Positions 35,671 through 44,802 of a stretch of DNA of 64,000 nt are shown here, piece after piece (the first letter of the stretch is position 1; the number at the start of each line of letters is the position of its first letter). Source of the stretch: an uncultured Coriobacteriaceae bacterium (GTDB lineage Bacteria; Actinomycetota; Coriobacteriia; Coriobacteriales; Eggerthellaceae); contig CASFII010000006.1 in NCBI GenBank assembly GCA_949294735.1, forward strand, positions 496,001 through 560,000, read 5' to 3'. Below the pieces are notes generated by a model that saw only the letters and a program-made list of their open reading frames with translations, did no database searches and was not told where the DNA came from. A program made the translations under genes and the position numbers.

Positions 35671-36474
35671 TTATTTCACCGCAAAAGCCAGGTCAGGGAA
35701 TTCTTTCAGCAGGCGCTGCACAGGAAGTCCAATGATGCTATCCAGTGCGCCTTCATAGCTTTCCACCAAAGCGGCACCTTCGCCTTGGATGGCGTATGCG
35801 CCCGCTTTGTCGAAACTTTCGCCTTTGCGCAGGTAGTCTGCAATCTGTTCATCGGTGAGTTCTTTGAATGTTACGTGGCTCGTATCAACAAAGGTGCGAA
35901 AACCCAACGACACCTTTTCTGGTTCAGGTGCAGCCACCATCCATATTGAAACCGCCGTATGCACCTGATGCGTGCTCCCAGAAAGCTCACGGAGCATATG
36001 TTTTGCGTCGGAAAGGTTTTTAGGCTTTCCGAAAATGTCGGCATCCTTTACCACCATAGTATCCGCGCCCAAAATCATAAACATACCCGTAATATTTGGG
36101 TCAGCAAGTACGGATTGCACCACCGCACCAGCTTTGCGCTCAGCGAGCTTTTTGGCAGCTTCAGGAGGATCTGCCAACAAATCGGGCTCCAACGTTTCGT
36201 CCACCTCAGAGACGTGTATAGTGAAGTTTATTCCCGCCTCTTCCAGAAGCTGACGCCTCCGAGGGCTCGCACTTGCCAAAATCACGCGGAATGGAAGTTC
36301 TTCAGGCTGCGTGGAGCGCTCAGATTGAACAGGTTGTTCGGGTTGTTCGGGTTGTTCAGACTGCGCAGATTGTTCAGGCTGAACGGGTTGTTCGGGTTGT
36401 TCAGGCTGCGCAGATTGTTCAGGTTGCGTGTTCTGAGCCTCTTTTTCTGAAAGATTGTTTTCGGATTCGCTCAT
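35671..36474 (-). CDS. maf: Maf-like nucleotide pyrophosphatase with Gln/Pro/Glu repeat N-terminus
   Basis: A 267-aa protein. The catalytic domain (about residues 60-267) has the Maf start VILASASPRRRQLLEEAGI, ILGADTMVV and KAGAYAIQGEGAALVESYEG, followed by GLPVQRLL. Maf hydrolyses non-canonical nucleoside triphosphates and is linked to division control. Before it lies a tail of about 55 residues made of QPEQ and SEQPEQPEQPVQ-type repeats, which is not part of the family and is likely disordered. The matching DNA is a local direct repeat near 36300-36430. Its start abuts the tilS stop. Confidence 0.93.
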   Translation of the reverse strand: MSESENNLSEKEAQNTQPEQSAQPEQPEQPVQPEQSAQSEQPEQPEQPVQSERSTQPEELPFRVILASASPRRRQLLEEAGINFTIHVSEVDETLEPDLLADPPEAAKKLAERKAGAVVQSVLADPNITGMFMILGADTMVVKDADIFGKPKNLSDAKHMLRELSGSTHQVHTAVSIWMVAAPEPEKVSLGFRTFVDTSHVTFKELTDEQIADYLRKGESFDKAGAYAIQGEGAALVESYEGALDSIIGLPVQRLLKEFPDLAFAVK

Positions 36475-37641
36475 TTATTCTCCTCGCTTTCGCCGCGCAC
36501 GAAATGCTTGCATGGGCTCAATGCGAACTCCCTGCTTATTTGCGCTTACGGCTAAGTTTCCTTGAATGTTGGTAACATATCCGCCTTTTGGACGGTTGTG
36601 CTCAAAAGCATCAAGCACCGCCTGCACTGAAGCGGTTTCTATCCTGGCATCTACCCCCAAAATACGCTGCAGCACGCTAAAGCAAACGCGACGCTGCAAC
36701 GGCAGAGGCACTTCGCCAAAGGCAGGTTTAATCACGCAGCCTGCTGAAGTGTCGGGCTGCCCTTCATTTTGCGCATCAGGAAACGCCAGCCAATCAATAT
36801 GAGTTTGCGCTATTTCTGAAGCCATGGACTCCAGCAAATCATCCTCATCGGCAATAAGATTCATGCTTCTACAAAGCGTTTCCAAAAGTTGCGGGTTGCG
36901 CTCCTTTGCAAGAGGAACTATTTCGTGACGCACATAGGCACGGAACCTGTCTGTGTGTGCATTGGTGGCATCTTCCCGCCAGAGGTTGCCTTCGTCGTCA
37001 GTCGTAACTGGCAACTCAGATTCTTTGCGTTCTTGAAGATAGGTGCGAAGCGTTTCGCGGTTTGTGTCCAAGAGAGGGCGAACCACTGGCAGATTCTTAT
37101 ACAACATAGAACGGAAACCGCCTGGTCCTGTGCCAACAATTGAGCGCATATAGAAGTTTTCCACGCGGTCGTCCTGAGTGTGCGCCGTAAAAATTCGGCC
37201 CTCACTCACGGGCGCAGCCGCATGCAAACAAAGACTATTGAGAGCTTCGTTTGCTGCCAAATAGCGTTCACGGCGAGCAACCGCTTCGACATTGTCACCA
37301 GTGCGCCTGGCCTCAGCAGCCACATCTATGTCGCAGCGGAAAAGAGGGATTTCCAGCAAAGCGGCAAGATTTTCTACAAAGGCGGCGTCTATGTTGGCGT
37401 CATCCCCACGAAGGTGATGATTGACGTGCAGCATAGCTAATTCGCCCAGATACCCCGCTTTATGTAGTTCTTCGGCAATATAGGCAAGCGCCGTGGAATC
37501 CGAGCCCCCTGACACCATAAGCAACACTGGGCTTTCTGGGGCGGCAAGATGCTGTTCTTGTATGGTCATAAGTGCACGCGCTGCTAAATTAGAAAGGTTA
37601 TTCTGTTCTTCTTTGAGATTTGTGGTCTTACTGCGCTGCAT
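36475..37641 (-). CDS. tilS: tRNA(Ile)-lysidine synthase
   Basis: A 388-aa N-type ATP pyrophosphatase that converts the C34 of the AUA-reading tRNA-Ile to lysidine. The PP-loop is MVSGGSDSTALAYI, followed by HVNHHLRGDDANIDAAFV, GDNVEAVARRERY, and the tRNA region NLWREDATNAHTDRFRAYVRHEI. It is translated together with maf downstream. It is an essential gene in most bacteria with this codon usage. Confidence 0.94.
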   Translation of the reverse strand: MQRSKTTNLKEEQNNLSNLAARALMTIQEQHLAAPESPVLLMVSGGSDSTALAYIAEELHKAGYLGELAMLHVNHHLRGDDANIDAAFVENLAALLEIPLFRCDIDVAAEARRTGDNVEAVARRERYLAANEALNSLCLHAAAPVSEGRIFTAHTQDDRVENFYMRSIVGTGPGGFRSMLYKNLPVVRPLLDTNRETLRTYLQERKESELPVTTDDEGNLWREDATNAHTDRFRAYVRHEIVPLAKERNPQLLETLCRSMNLIADEDDLLESMASEIAQTHIDWLAFPDAQNEGQPDTSAGCVIKPAFGEVPLPLQRRVCFSVLQRILGVDARIETASVQAVLDAFEHNRPKGGYVTNIQGNLAVSANKQGVRIEPMQAFRARRKRGE

Positions 37642-37678
37642 TATTTGCCTTCAATCTAAACCTGTTGCGGGTCTGGCG

Positions 37679-39220
37679 TTAAGCCGCACCTTCGGAAGTT
37701 GCGCTTCTGGACGCTTTGTTTTCGGGCGCCGTACTTTCGGGTACTTCGTTTTCGGGCTCCAAACCACCTGGCGTTGCAAGCTCAAGCGCCGCAATAGATT
37801 CTATATGCGCGGTATGAGGAAACATATCAACGCCCTGAACTGCGGTTAGTCTATATCCCTTGGCGCACAGTACCGCTACGTCGCGTACCTGCGTTTGGGG
37901 GTTGCAAGAAATATAAACAATCCGCTGAGGTTTGAGTTGAAGTGCTGCTTGCAGGAACTCTTCGCTTGCCCCCGCACGCGGCGGATCCATAAAGAGCACC
38001 AGATTGTTCCGTGTTGAAACCTGGTTGGTTTCTTGCGCCAAGGAGCGCATAAATTCACCCGCATCCGCAACCACAAATTGCGCGTTGTCAATGCCGTTGT
38101 GACGTGCGTTTTCACGCGCGTCATGAATAGCGGACGCAACACTGTCTACTCCAATTACCTGGGCAGCTCCATTTTTTGCAGCAACTAAACCAATGGTTCC
38201 CGTCCCACAATAAGCATCAATAAGTGTTTCGGTTCCGCTTAAGTGTGCTAGTTCGATGGCTCGGCGATACAGCACTTCGGTTTGAACTGCATTGACCTGG
38301 TAAAACGAATGAGAAGAAATACGGAAACTCAGACCGCACAGCGTATCAAGAATAAAGCCGGGGCCATACAGCCGCCTTTCCTGTTCGCCCAGGATGACAT
38401 TTGTTTGACGCTTGTTGATGTTTTGCACCACCGTCGTAATCCATGGGCAGCGCTTCACCAGTTCACGACAAAACGCCTTTGAAGCAGGAAATTCCTCCTC
38501 GTTCGTGACCAGCGTAACCAACACTTCTCCTGAAGTGTGACCAACGCGCACCACGGCATGACGTACGAAGCCTTCGCCCGTGTCTTCATTGTAGGGTTCC
38601 ATGCGAAAGCGCTTCATGATGTCTCGAATGGCAAGCGTAACTTTCTTTGCTGCTTGGTTTTCAATGAGACAGGTGCCGGTGGGTACGAGCTTATGAGTGC
38701 CCGCCGCATACATACCTGTAAGAATTTCGCGCTGCGGTTTTTCGGCGTGTTTGCTTTTACCTTTGCCGTTACGTGCGCTTTTGCCAGCCTTCTCAAACCC
38801 CTCTTTTGCGAAAGTACTCCCCTTTCCTGGCGTTTGAGCCCCCCGTGCAAGTTTTTTCCCGGGGGCATAGGGCGAAACGACCTTGTTGCGATAGTGATAA
38901 GGTTCTTCCATTCCCAAAAGAGGTAGAAAGATGGAGCTGTTCGCGAATAATTCACGGTCTTTTAAAGGAAGGCCAGAAAGATAAAGATCCTTTAGGCGTT
39001 CTTCTTTGTCTGCAACCTGTTGAGCATACGGAATACGCAAATTGGTACAGCCTCCGCACAGCTTGTCCACTGGACAGGTAGGCAGTGAAGTTGAATGCTG
39101 CTCAGACGCCGACGTGTGCTCCAGAGGTGCTGTCGGGCGCAGCGCACGTGTCCCCTGCGTAACAGCATGGTTGCAATTCCGTGATTTTTCTCCTGAAGTG
39201 CTTGTTCTGTTCTTGGTCAT
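37679..39220 (-). CDS. RlmD/RumA-type 23S rRNA (uracil-5-)-methyltransferase
   Basis: A 513-aa SAM-dependent RNA methyltransferase. The N-terminus has the iron-sulfur cysteine cluster CPVDKLCGGC. The catalytic half has LIDAYCGTGTIGLVAA for SAM, FMDPPRAGASEEFL, and the nucleophile in IVYISCNPQTQVRDV. An inserted basic Gly/Lys-rich segment (about residues 135-165) is not usual. The acidic C-terminal tail after the catalytic domain is low complexity. The start ATG 39220 is chosen over TTG 39238. It diverges from the YvlD-like gene. RlmCD activity on either U747 or U1939 cannot be told from sequence. Confidence 0.9.
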   Translation of the reverse strand: MTKNRTSTSGEKSRNCNHAVTQGTRALRPTAPLEHTSASEQHSTSLPTCPVDKLCGGCTNLRIPYAQQVADKEERLKDLYLSGLPLKDRELFANSSIFLPLLGMEEPYHYRNKVVSPYAPGKKLARGAQTPGKGSTFAKEGFEKAGKSARNGKGKSKHAEKPQREILTGMYAAGTHKLVPTGTCLIENQAAKKVTLAIRDIMKRFRMEPYNEDTGEGFVRHAVVRVGHTSGEVLVTLVTNEEEFPASKAFCRELVKRCPWITTVVQNINKRQTNVILGEQERRLYGPGFILDTLCGLSFRISSHSFYQVNAVQTEVLYRRAIELAHLSGTETLIDAYCGTGTIGLVAAKNGAAQVIGVDSVASAIHDARENARHNGIDNAQFVVADAGEFMRSLAQETNQVSTRNNLVLFMDPPRAGASEEFLQAALQLKPQRIVYISCNPQTQVRDVAVLCAKGYRLTAVQGVDMFPHTAHIESIAALELATPGGLEPENEVPESTAPENKASRSATSEGAA

Positions 39221-39282
39221 ACCGATATTGTGACACAAGACAAGTCGCCCGTCAGCAGACAGTGCGACAGAAAGGACTTATT

Positions 39283-39645
39283 GTGGAGTTCATTATTCGC
39301 TGGATTGTGACTGCCTTCGCTGCGGGCGTGGCAGTATGGCTGGTTCCTGGCATCGATGTTATTGGAACCGATGCGTGGGTTGGCATCATTCTGTTCGCGC
39401 TGTGTTTGGCGCTCGTGAATATGGCAGTGAAACCCGTTCTGCAAATACTGAGTTTACCCATCACCGTGCTTACCCTGGGGATTTTCTACCTCATAGTGAA
39501 TACGTTAATGCTGTATCTATCCGCATGGCTGGTTAATGGCATTTTCCAAGTGAATTTCGAAATTGCCAGCTTTGGTAGTGCGTTTGTGGCTGCCATTGTA
39601 ATCAGCATTGTGTCGGGTATTACCAACGCCTTCGTAAAAGACTAA
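39283..39645 (+). CDS. YvlD/phage-holin-IV-like small membrane protein
   Basis: A 120-aa protein made almost entirely of four membrane helices, from GTG 39283 with GAAAGGA seven bases upstream. The pattern (IRWIVTAFAAGVAVWLVPGI, NMAVKPVLQILSLPITVLTLG, FYLIVNTLMLYLSAWLV) matches the DUF360/YvlD family, often called mycobacterial four-TM phage holin. Function is unknown, though relatives are linked to envelope stress in Bacillus. No prophage genes are nearby, so a holin role is unlikely. The longer frame opening at 39181 overlaps rlmD and is rejected. Confidence 0.82.
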   Translation: MEFIIRWIVTAFAAGVAVWLVPGIDVIGTDAWVGIILFALCLALVNMAVKPVLQILSLPITVLTLGIFYLIVNTLMLYLSAWLVNGIFQVNFEIASFGSAFVAAIVISIVSGITNAFVKD

Positions 39646-39671
39646 AGACCGAAACCCAAGAAACCCGAACC

Positions 39672-39886
39672 GGGGGACGTGTCTTTTAGGTTCATAAGAG
39701 TCCTGTTAGCGAGTGTAGACAGCTGGGTTTCCGGACACCCGCAAAGCTACCGTTCGCTTACGCTCACCTATGCGCTTTGCTGCTTCGCTTCACATTATTA
39801 ATAATTAAGTTTCTAGCTCAGAGTGTCCTTCAACCCAGCTGTCTACGCTCGCATGAAAGCTCTATAAAACCCAAAAGACACGTCCC
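39672..39886. repeat. MITE-like inverted-repeat element, copy C
   Basis: A 215-bp element between two convergent genes. The left end GGGGGACGTGTCTTTTAGG (39672-39690) and right end AACCCAAAAGACACGTCCC (39868-39886) are inverted. A second, nearly perfect 21-bp inverted arm pair lies inside (39709-39729 and 39832-39852, one mismatch, core GTAGACAGCTGGGTT). The centre differs from copies A and B apart from short GAAGCAGC-like words. The whole unit would fold as one long hairpin, and could also act as a bidirectional terminator. No ORF inside. Confidence 0.75.
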
Positions 39887-39918
39887 TTTTGGGTTCTGTC
39901 TTTTGGGTTTTTTGGATT

Positions 39919-41091
39919 CTACAGTGCTAAGCGATAAATTTCTGCAGCGTCTTCCATGGTAAGTTTCTTGAAGCTACCGAACGGTTCACCCTTGTTTGCC
40001 TTCAGCGTAGGCAGCAACTTTTCGATGTCTTCTTCGTGAATACCCAGCTCTTCCAACGTAGTAGGCATTCCTAAAGAAGCAAAGAACGCACGAGTCTCAT
40101 CAATAGCATTCAAAGCATCCGCGTCAGGATCGCCCGTAGTTACCAGACCAAACACCTCGCGTCCATATTGCGCGAAGCGCGCAGGATTTTCAGGATAGAC
40201 ATATTCCATCCACGCAGGGAACATGACCGCCAGGCCAGCACCATGGGTAATTTCAGGTTTAAACGCAGAAAGTTCGTGTTCTAAGCCATGCGTTGCCCAG
40301 TCTTCGTGACGCCCGACACCCGCCAAACCCTGGTGGCACAGCATGCCTGCCCACATAATGTTGGCGCGGGCGTCGTAGTTTTCAGGTTCCGCCAATACGC
40401 ACGGCGCTTCCACGCGAATTGTGCGCATGAGCGATAAATTCAAATTGTCTGTTACTGGTACCGCACCCACGTCGTCAAAGAAGCGTTCCAGCAAATGAGC
40501 AAACATATCCGTCAAACCTGCAGCTGTCTGATAAGGAGGCAACGTAAATGTAAGTTCTGGATTCATGAACGCCAGCTTCGGGCGTTGAGCGTTGTTACCA
40601 TAGCCCGACTTGCGCTGCAATTCGTCGTTGTTAAGCACGGCATTTTTGGAAGCTTCGCTACCTGCAGCAGGAATAGTCAGCACCACGGCAATAGGCAGTA
40701 CGTCTTCGGTTTGCTGCTTCGTTTCGAAGAAATCCCAAATATCGCCATCATAGTGAGCGCCAACCGCTACCGCTTTTGCCGAGTCGATAACGCTGCCGCC
40801 ACCAACAGCAAGCACCCAATCAAGGTTATGTTCTTTGCAAAGCGCTACACCTTCGCGCGCCAAACCTATTTCGGGGTTGGGTCGCACGCCACCCAGCTCT
40901 ACGTAACCAACACCCGCTGCATCGAGCGACGCTTTAATGCGGTCAATCAATCCGCTTTTAATGGCGCTCTGTCCACCGTAGTGCAGCAAAACCTTTTGCG
41001 CGCCGCGATGAGCCAATTCAGTACCCACCTTGCTTTCAGCGCCGCGACCAAATACAAAATGTGTTGGGGAAACAAATTCAAAGTTTTCCAT
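39919..41091 (-). CDS. Iron-containing alcohol dehydrogenase (YqhD/BdhA-like)
   Basis: A 390-aa NAD(P)H-dependent alcohol dehydrogenase. It has MENFEFVSPTHFVFGRGAE at the start, the nucleotide motif VLAVGGGSVIDSAKAVA, and metal-binding residues in TDMFAHLLERF and THGLEHELSAF plus ITHGAGLAVMFPAWM. The close fit is to the butanol dehydrogenase/YqhD group. Substrate is unknown, probably a short aldehyde. The start at 41091 begins the conserved domain; a longer frame from 41166 adds 25 atypical residues. It is a monocistronic gene by its surroundings. Confidence 0.92.
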   Translation of the reverse strand: MENFEFVSPTHFVFGRGAESKVGTELAHRGAQKVLLHYGGQSAIKSGLIDRIKASLDAAGVGYVELGGVRPNPEIGLAREGVALCKEHNLDWVLAVGGGSVIDSAKAVAVGAHYDGDIWDFFETKQQTEDVLPIAVVLTIPAAGSEASKNAVLNNDELQRKSGYGNNAQRPKLAFMNPELTFTLPPYQTAAGLTDMFAHLLERFFDDVGAVPVTDNLNLSLMRTIRVEAPCVLAEPENYDARANIMWAGMLCHQGLAGVGRHEDWATHGLEHELSAFKPEITHGAGLAVMFPAWMEYVYPENPARFAQYGREVFGLVTTGDPDADALNAIDETRAFFASLGMPTTLEELGIHEEDIEKLLPTLKANKGEPFGSFKKLTMEDAAEIYRLAL

Positions 41092-41202
41092 GAGTCCTGC
41101 CTTTACTACGCTGTTTGCAATTCGTTCGAATATGTTTAATGCCCATTGTACAAAAAGCGCACCCACAGAGGGGTGCGCTTCGGTTACAGGGAAGCGGTCA
41201 AT

Positions 41203-41718
41203 TTAGGCGTTAGCCAGTGGGCTTGGCGTGTTGTATACACGCGCCGCATTTTCCTGATCCAAGTCATACAGCGTACGTGCGTCTCCACCGAACAACTTCA
41301 TGCGCGTAATCATGGTGTCAGCCGTGTCTTCTTCTTCCTGCTGCTCGGTAATGAACCAATCCAAAAACTTCATGGTGCGGTAATCCTTGGCTTCCGCAGC
41401 TGCTGCATAGATGTCATTAATGAGCGATGTCACATATTTTTCATGTTCCAGACCAGCTTCCAGCGGTTCTAAGTAATTGCTGAAAGTTTTGTCGGGCATA
41501 TCAATGGCGGTCAACTTCACCTTGCAGCCATTTTCGTGAAGGTAGTTACGGAAAATGAGCGCATGGTCACGTTCTTCTTGAGCTTGGATTTCGTACCAAT
41601 TAGCAAAGCCTTTCAAACCCTCTTCTTCGTAGTAGTCTGCGAAGGAAAGATACAGATAGGCAGAATAAAATTCCTTGTTAATTTGGTCGTTGATAAGCTC
41701 ATATACTTTTGTGTCCAT
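41203..41718 (-). CDS. ftnA: Non-heme ferritin
   Basis: A 171-aa four-helix ferritin that oxidises and stores iron. The ferroxidase ligands are visible in EFYSAYLYLSFADYYEEEGL, the ANWYEIQAQEERDHALIF box and FITEQQEEEDTADTM. There is no heme-binding Met52-type bacterioferritin signature. GAAAGGA precedes the ATG. It lies alone between the alcohol dehydrogenase and the EF-G-like gene. No iron-box operator was recognised upstream. Confidence 0.93.
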   Translation of the reverse strand: MDTKVYELINDQINKEFYSAYLYLSFADYYEEEGLKGFANWYEIQAQEERDHALIFRNYLHENGCKVKLTAIDMPDKTFSNYLEPLEAGLEHEKYVTSLINDIYAAAAEAKDYRTMKFLDWFITEQQEEEDTADTMITRMKLFGGDARTLYDLDQENAARVYNTPSPLANA

Positions 41719-41759
41719 GGGAGTTATCCTTTCTGCTAGTTTGCAAATTCTAGTAACAA

Positions 41760-43832
41760 TTATTTCCCTTCGGCGCGAGCAGCATGATAAGCGTCAACCA
41801 TCTTCTTGGTTACGTCGTGCGGAGCTTCTTCATAGCCTTCTACCGTGATGGTGTAGGAACCGCTACCGCGCGTAATGGAGCGCAAATCCTTCGTGTAGGT
41901 GAGAACCTCAGCATACGGAGCGCGCACCATGATGATGGTTTCGCCCGCGTCGTTGGAGTCCGTGCCTACAATGCGGCCGCGACGGGTGGAGATGTCGCCC
42001 ATTACCGCACCAGCGTATTCTTCGCTTACTGTAATGCTCATGTTGGCCATCGGCTCAAGCAATACGGGGTTCGCTTTTTCACAGGCAGCCCTAAAGCCAA
42101 TGCGAGCAGCGGTCTTGAATGCCATTTCGTTAGAGTCTACGGGATGATAGCTACCGTCGAATACCGCTACCTTAATGTCAACCATGGGATACCCAGCCAA
42201 GAAGCCTTCAGCCATGGCTTCCTGCACGCCCTTATCAACGGCAGGAATCAGACCGCCCGGAATAGCACCGCCTTTGATTTCGTCAACGAATTCGTAGCCA
42301 GCACCTGGGTTCGGGGAAAGACGCAACCAGCAGTCGCCGAACTGGCCAGCGCCACCCGTTTGCTTCTTATGACGACCCTGAGCTTCGGCGGTCTTGCGAA
42401 TGGTTTCACGATACGGAACACGAACAGGAACCAGCTTAGCTTCAACGCCCGTTTGTTCCTTCAGGCGGGAAAGTAGCATGTCAACCTGAGCTTCACCCAT
42501 GGTGGTAACCACGGTCTGGTGGGTTTCTTCGCTGCGGTTAATACGAATAGTGGGATCAACTTCAGCCATACGTGCGAGGAAGGTACCCAGCTTGTCTTCG
42601 TCTTTTTTGTTGACCGCTTCAATAGCCACTGGATACTGCGGCGTGGGCAGCGGCAGCGGGTCGATGGAAATTTCGCCTGACTGGGAAAGCGTGTCGCCCG
42701 ACTTAGTTTCGGAAAGCTTCGGAACCACAATAATGTCGCCAGCCTTTGCGCTTTTGACGTCCGTAGGCTCCTTGCCCATCATGACATACAAATGACCCAG
42801 GCGTTCTTTTTTGCCCGTGCGGGAGTTGATGAGTTCCATGCCAGGTTCCAGAATGCCCGCCAGAACTTTAAGGAAGCTCATGCGGCCAACGAACGGGTCG
42901 GACAGCGTTTTGAACACAAACGCTGCAGGACGCTTGGTTTCGTCGATAGCGATGGTGTCGCCGCCGGCCATCTGGAAGCGACCGTGTGAACGCGGATGCG
43001 GGAAGTACGTGCAGATGTCTTCCATGAGGCCCTGAATGCCTTGCTTGATGATGGTAGAACCAACAAACACCGGAATGAAGAGTTCCTGAGCAATGGCCTT
43101 ATCCAGCAGCGATTCCAGTTCTTCCTGGGTCAGCTGTTCTTCGCCGTCCAGGTACTTCATCATGAGTTCGTCATCAGCTTCAGCAACCAGGTCACAGAGC
43201 TTGTCGCGTGCATTTTGAGCTGCGTCAGCATATTCAGCAGGAATGTCTTCGATGCGTTCTGCCGTGCCGTCGCCGTCAAAGTAACGAGCCTTCATACGAA
43301 TGATGTCGATGACGCCCTTGAAGTCTTTGTCTACCCCAATAGGAATAGTAACGGCGCCCAAACGAGAACCGAAGCGTGCATGGAGGGTTGCCATGGCGGC
43401 GTCGAAGTTCGCGTTTTCACGGTCAATGTGGTTGATGAATACTGCGCGAGAAAGACGCATGTTTTCTGCTTCGCGCCAAAGTTTGGTGGTCATAACCTGC
43501 GGACCAGCCACTGCGTCAACCACAAACAATGCCATTTCAGCGGCCTGCATGGTGGCTAACGTGTCACCAATAAAGTCTGGGTGACCAGAGGTGTCTAACA
43601 GGTTGATTTTGAAGTCCTTGTAAGGAATAGGTGCAATGGACGTGCTAATGGTGAACTTGCGCTTGATTTCTTCGGCGTCATAGTCCAGATAAGACTTGCC
43701 ATCGTGAGTTGTGCCCATACGCGGAGTTTTGCCGGAGACGTAGAGCATTGCTTCGGCCAGAGACGTTTTGCCGGCACCGTCTTGACCGACAAGCACAATG
43801 TTGCGCACATGTTCTGTAGCAGGAGCTGCCAT
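41760..43832 (-). CDS. Elongation factor G-like GTPase (EF-G2 type)
   Basis: A 690-aa five-domain translational GTPase. The P-loop is GQDGAGKTS (residues 16-24), which differs from the AHVDAGKTT of standard EF-G. G3 is DTSGHPDF and G4 is NHIDREN rather than NKMD, both typical of the EF-G-like FusA paralogue family common in actinobacteria and some other phyla. Domain IV has HKKQTGGAGQFGDCWLRLSP and YPMVDIKVAVFDGSYH. The role of this paralogue is unclear; it is not the main translocase. The start at 43832 gives the conserved MAAPATEHVRN; the frame opens 16 codons earlier. Confidence 0.92.
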   Translation of the reverse strand: MAAPATEHVRNIVLVGQDGAGKTSLAEAMLYVSGKTPRMGTTHDGKSYLDYDAEEIKRKFTISTSIAPIPYKDFKINLLDTSGHPDFIGDTLATMQAAEMALFVVDAVAGPQVMTTKLWREAENMRLSRAVFINHIDRENANFDAAMATLHARFGSRLGAVTIPIGVDKDFKGVIDIIRMKARYFDGDGTAERIEDIPAEYADAAQNARDKLCDLVAEADDELMMKYLDGEEQLTQEELESLLDKAIAQELFIPVFVGSTIIKQGIQGLMEDICTYFPHPRSHGRFQMAGGDTIAIDETKRPAAFVFKTLSDPFVGRMSFLKVLAGILEPGMELINSRTGKKERLGHLYVMMGKEPTDVKSAKAGDIIVVPKLSETKSGDTLSQSGEISIDPLPLPTPQYPVAIEAVNKKDEDKLGTFLARMAEVDPTIRINRSEETHQTVVTTMGEAQVDMLLSRLKEQTGVEAKLVPVRVPYRETIRKTAEAQGRHKKQTGGAGQFGDCWLRLSPNPGAGYEFVDEIKGGAIPGGLIPAVDKGVQEAMAEGFLAGYPMVDIKVAVFDGSYHPVDSNEMAFKTAARIGFRAACEKANPVLLEPMANMSITVSEEYAGAVMGDISTRRGRIVGTDSNDAGETIIMVRAPYAEVLTYTKDLRSITRGSGSYTITVEGYEEAPHDVTKKMVDAYHAARAEGK

Positions 43833-44035
43833 AATGACCACCAACTTTCTTGTTAGATTGTCTTTCGCGCACGCTTTCAATAAATGAATGCTATTACGCT
43901 ATCAGCAAATTTCAGTATAGCGAAAGTCAGGGGTTTTTCAGCGGCGATTTTAGGCTTACGTGGGTATTTGTTAAAATTCGGACAACTAACGCATTGATTA
44001 ATCGGGCTGCTTTGCCGCCCCTGTGAAGGATTACT

Positions 44036-44614
44036 ATGAACTACCATAAAGCAACGTTTAAAGCTGCCTACGGAACCTCTTCTCAGTTGCCACCCAGTAC
44101 GCACCCAGAGGTCTCATTTGCGGGACGTTCCAACGTGGGCAAGTCTTCTCTTTTGAATAAGCTTATGTATAGAAAGGGTTTGGCGAAGGTATCTGCCACG
44201 CCTGGCAAAACAGCCACCATTAATTTTTACGACGTTGACGGCGTAGACTTTGTGGATTTGCCTGGCTATGGCTTTGCGAAGGTATCCAAAAAGGAAAAAG
44301 ACCGCTGGTCGGAGCTTATTGAGGGCTACTTCAACGACGAGCGCATTTTTTCTCTGGTGGTAGCGCTGATTGACATTCGTCACGAAGCCACGCTGCTGGA
44401 TGTACACATGGTGGAATTTCTGCGCGAAAGCGGGTTACCTTTCGCCATTGTGCTGACAAAAGCCGACAAGCTTTCCAAGCAGCAAACCATTAAGCAGACG
44501 GCTGCCATCCGCAAGCAGCTGAAGCTGCCGAAGGAAGTCCCGTTTATTGCTACTTCCTCCGAAAAAGGCACAGGTATAGACGATCTTCGTGCCTTAATTG
44601 GGGAATATATTTAG
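44036..44614 (+). CDS. engB: Ribosome biogenesis GTPase YihA/YsxC (EngB)
   Basis: A 192-aa GTPase needed for large ribosomal subunit assembly. The motifs are GRSNVGKSSLLNKL (G1), ATPGKTATINFY (G2), DLPGYGFAKV (G3), LTKADKLSK (G4) and IATSSEKGTG (G5). Length and motif order are typical. AAGGA precedes the ATG. It diverges from the EF-G-like gene. A short stem followed by seven T at 44777-44800 probably ends its transcript after the repeats. Confidence 0.95.
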   Translation: MNYHKATFKAAYGTSSQLPPSTHPEVSFAGRSNVGKSSLLNKLMYRKGLAKVSATPGKTATINFYDVDGVDFVDLPGYGFAKVSKKEKDRWSELIEGYFNDERIFSLVVALIDIRHEATLLDVHMVEFLRESGLPFAIVLTKADKLSKQQTIKQTAAIRKQLKLPKEVPFIATSSEKGTGIDDLRALIGEYI

Positions 44615-44650
44615 CGGCGACTTTGTGATTTCTTTTTGACTTGGAGCAAT

Positions 44651-44737
44651 AAACTTTTTCCAGGGACTTTTTTGTAGTTTGCTCAACTTTTTCGAGGGAC
44701 TTTTTGGCAATATCGCAACTTTTTCCAGGGACTTTTT
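44651..44737. repeat. Three spaced direct repeats, 22 nt
   Basis: Three copies of AACTTTTTCCAGGGACTTTT (one with CGAG for CCAG) at 44651, 44684 and 44716, spaced about 32-33 bases, lie after engB. Spacers differ. The minus-strand frames here encode a Lys-Ser-Leu-Glu-Lys repeat that I treat as fortuitous. Confidence 0.8.
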
Positions 44738-44776
44738 GCGGAATTGCACCGCCTGAATGCAAAATTCGCTTAAAAA

Positions 44777-44800
44777 TGCACTGCGACAGTGCATTTTTTT
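44777..44800 (+). terminator. Terminator of engB
   Basis: TGCACTG-CGA-CAGTGCA stem (44777-44793) followed directly by seven T. A near-identical palindrome without the T-run recurs at 44810-44826. Confidence 0.7.
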
Positions 44801-44802
44801 GC

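Noticed and set aside
39181..39282. N-terminal extension of the YvlD-like protein
   Set aside because: It overlaps rlmD, is atypical for the family, and GTG 39283 has a good ribosome site.
39283..39645. Prophage remnant suggested by the holin-like protein
   Set aside because: No other phage genes nearby; the family is a common chromosomal membrane protein.
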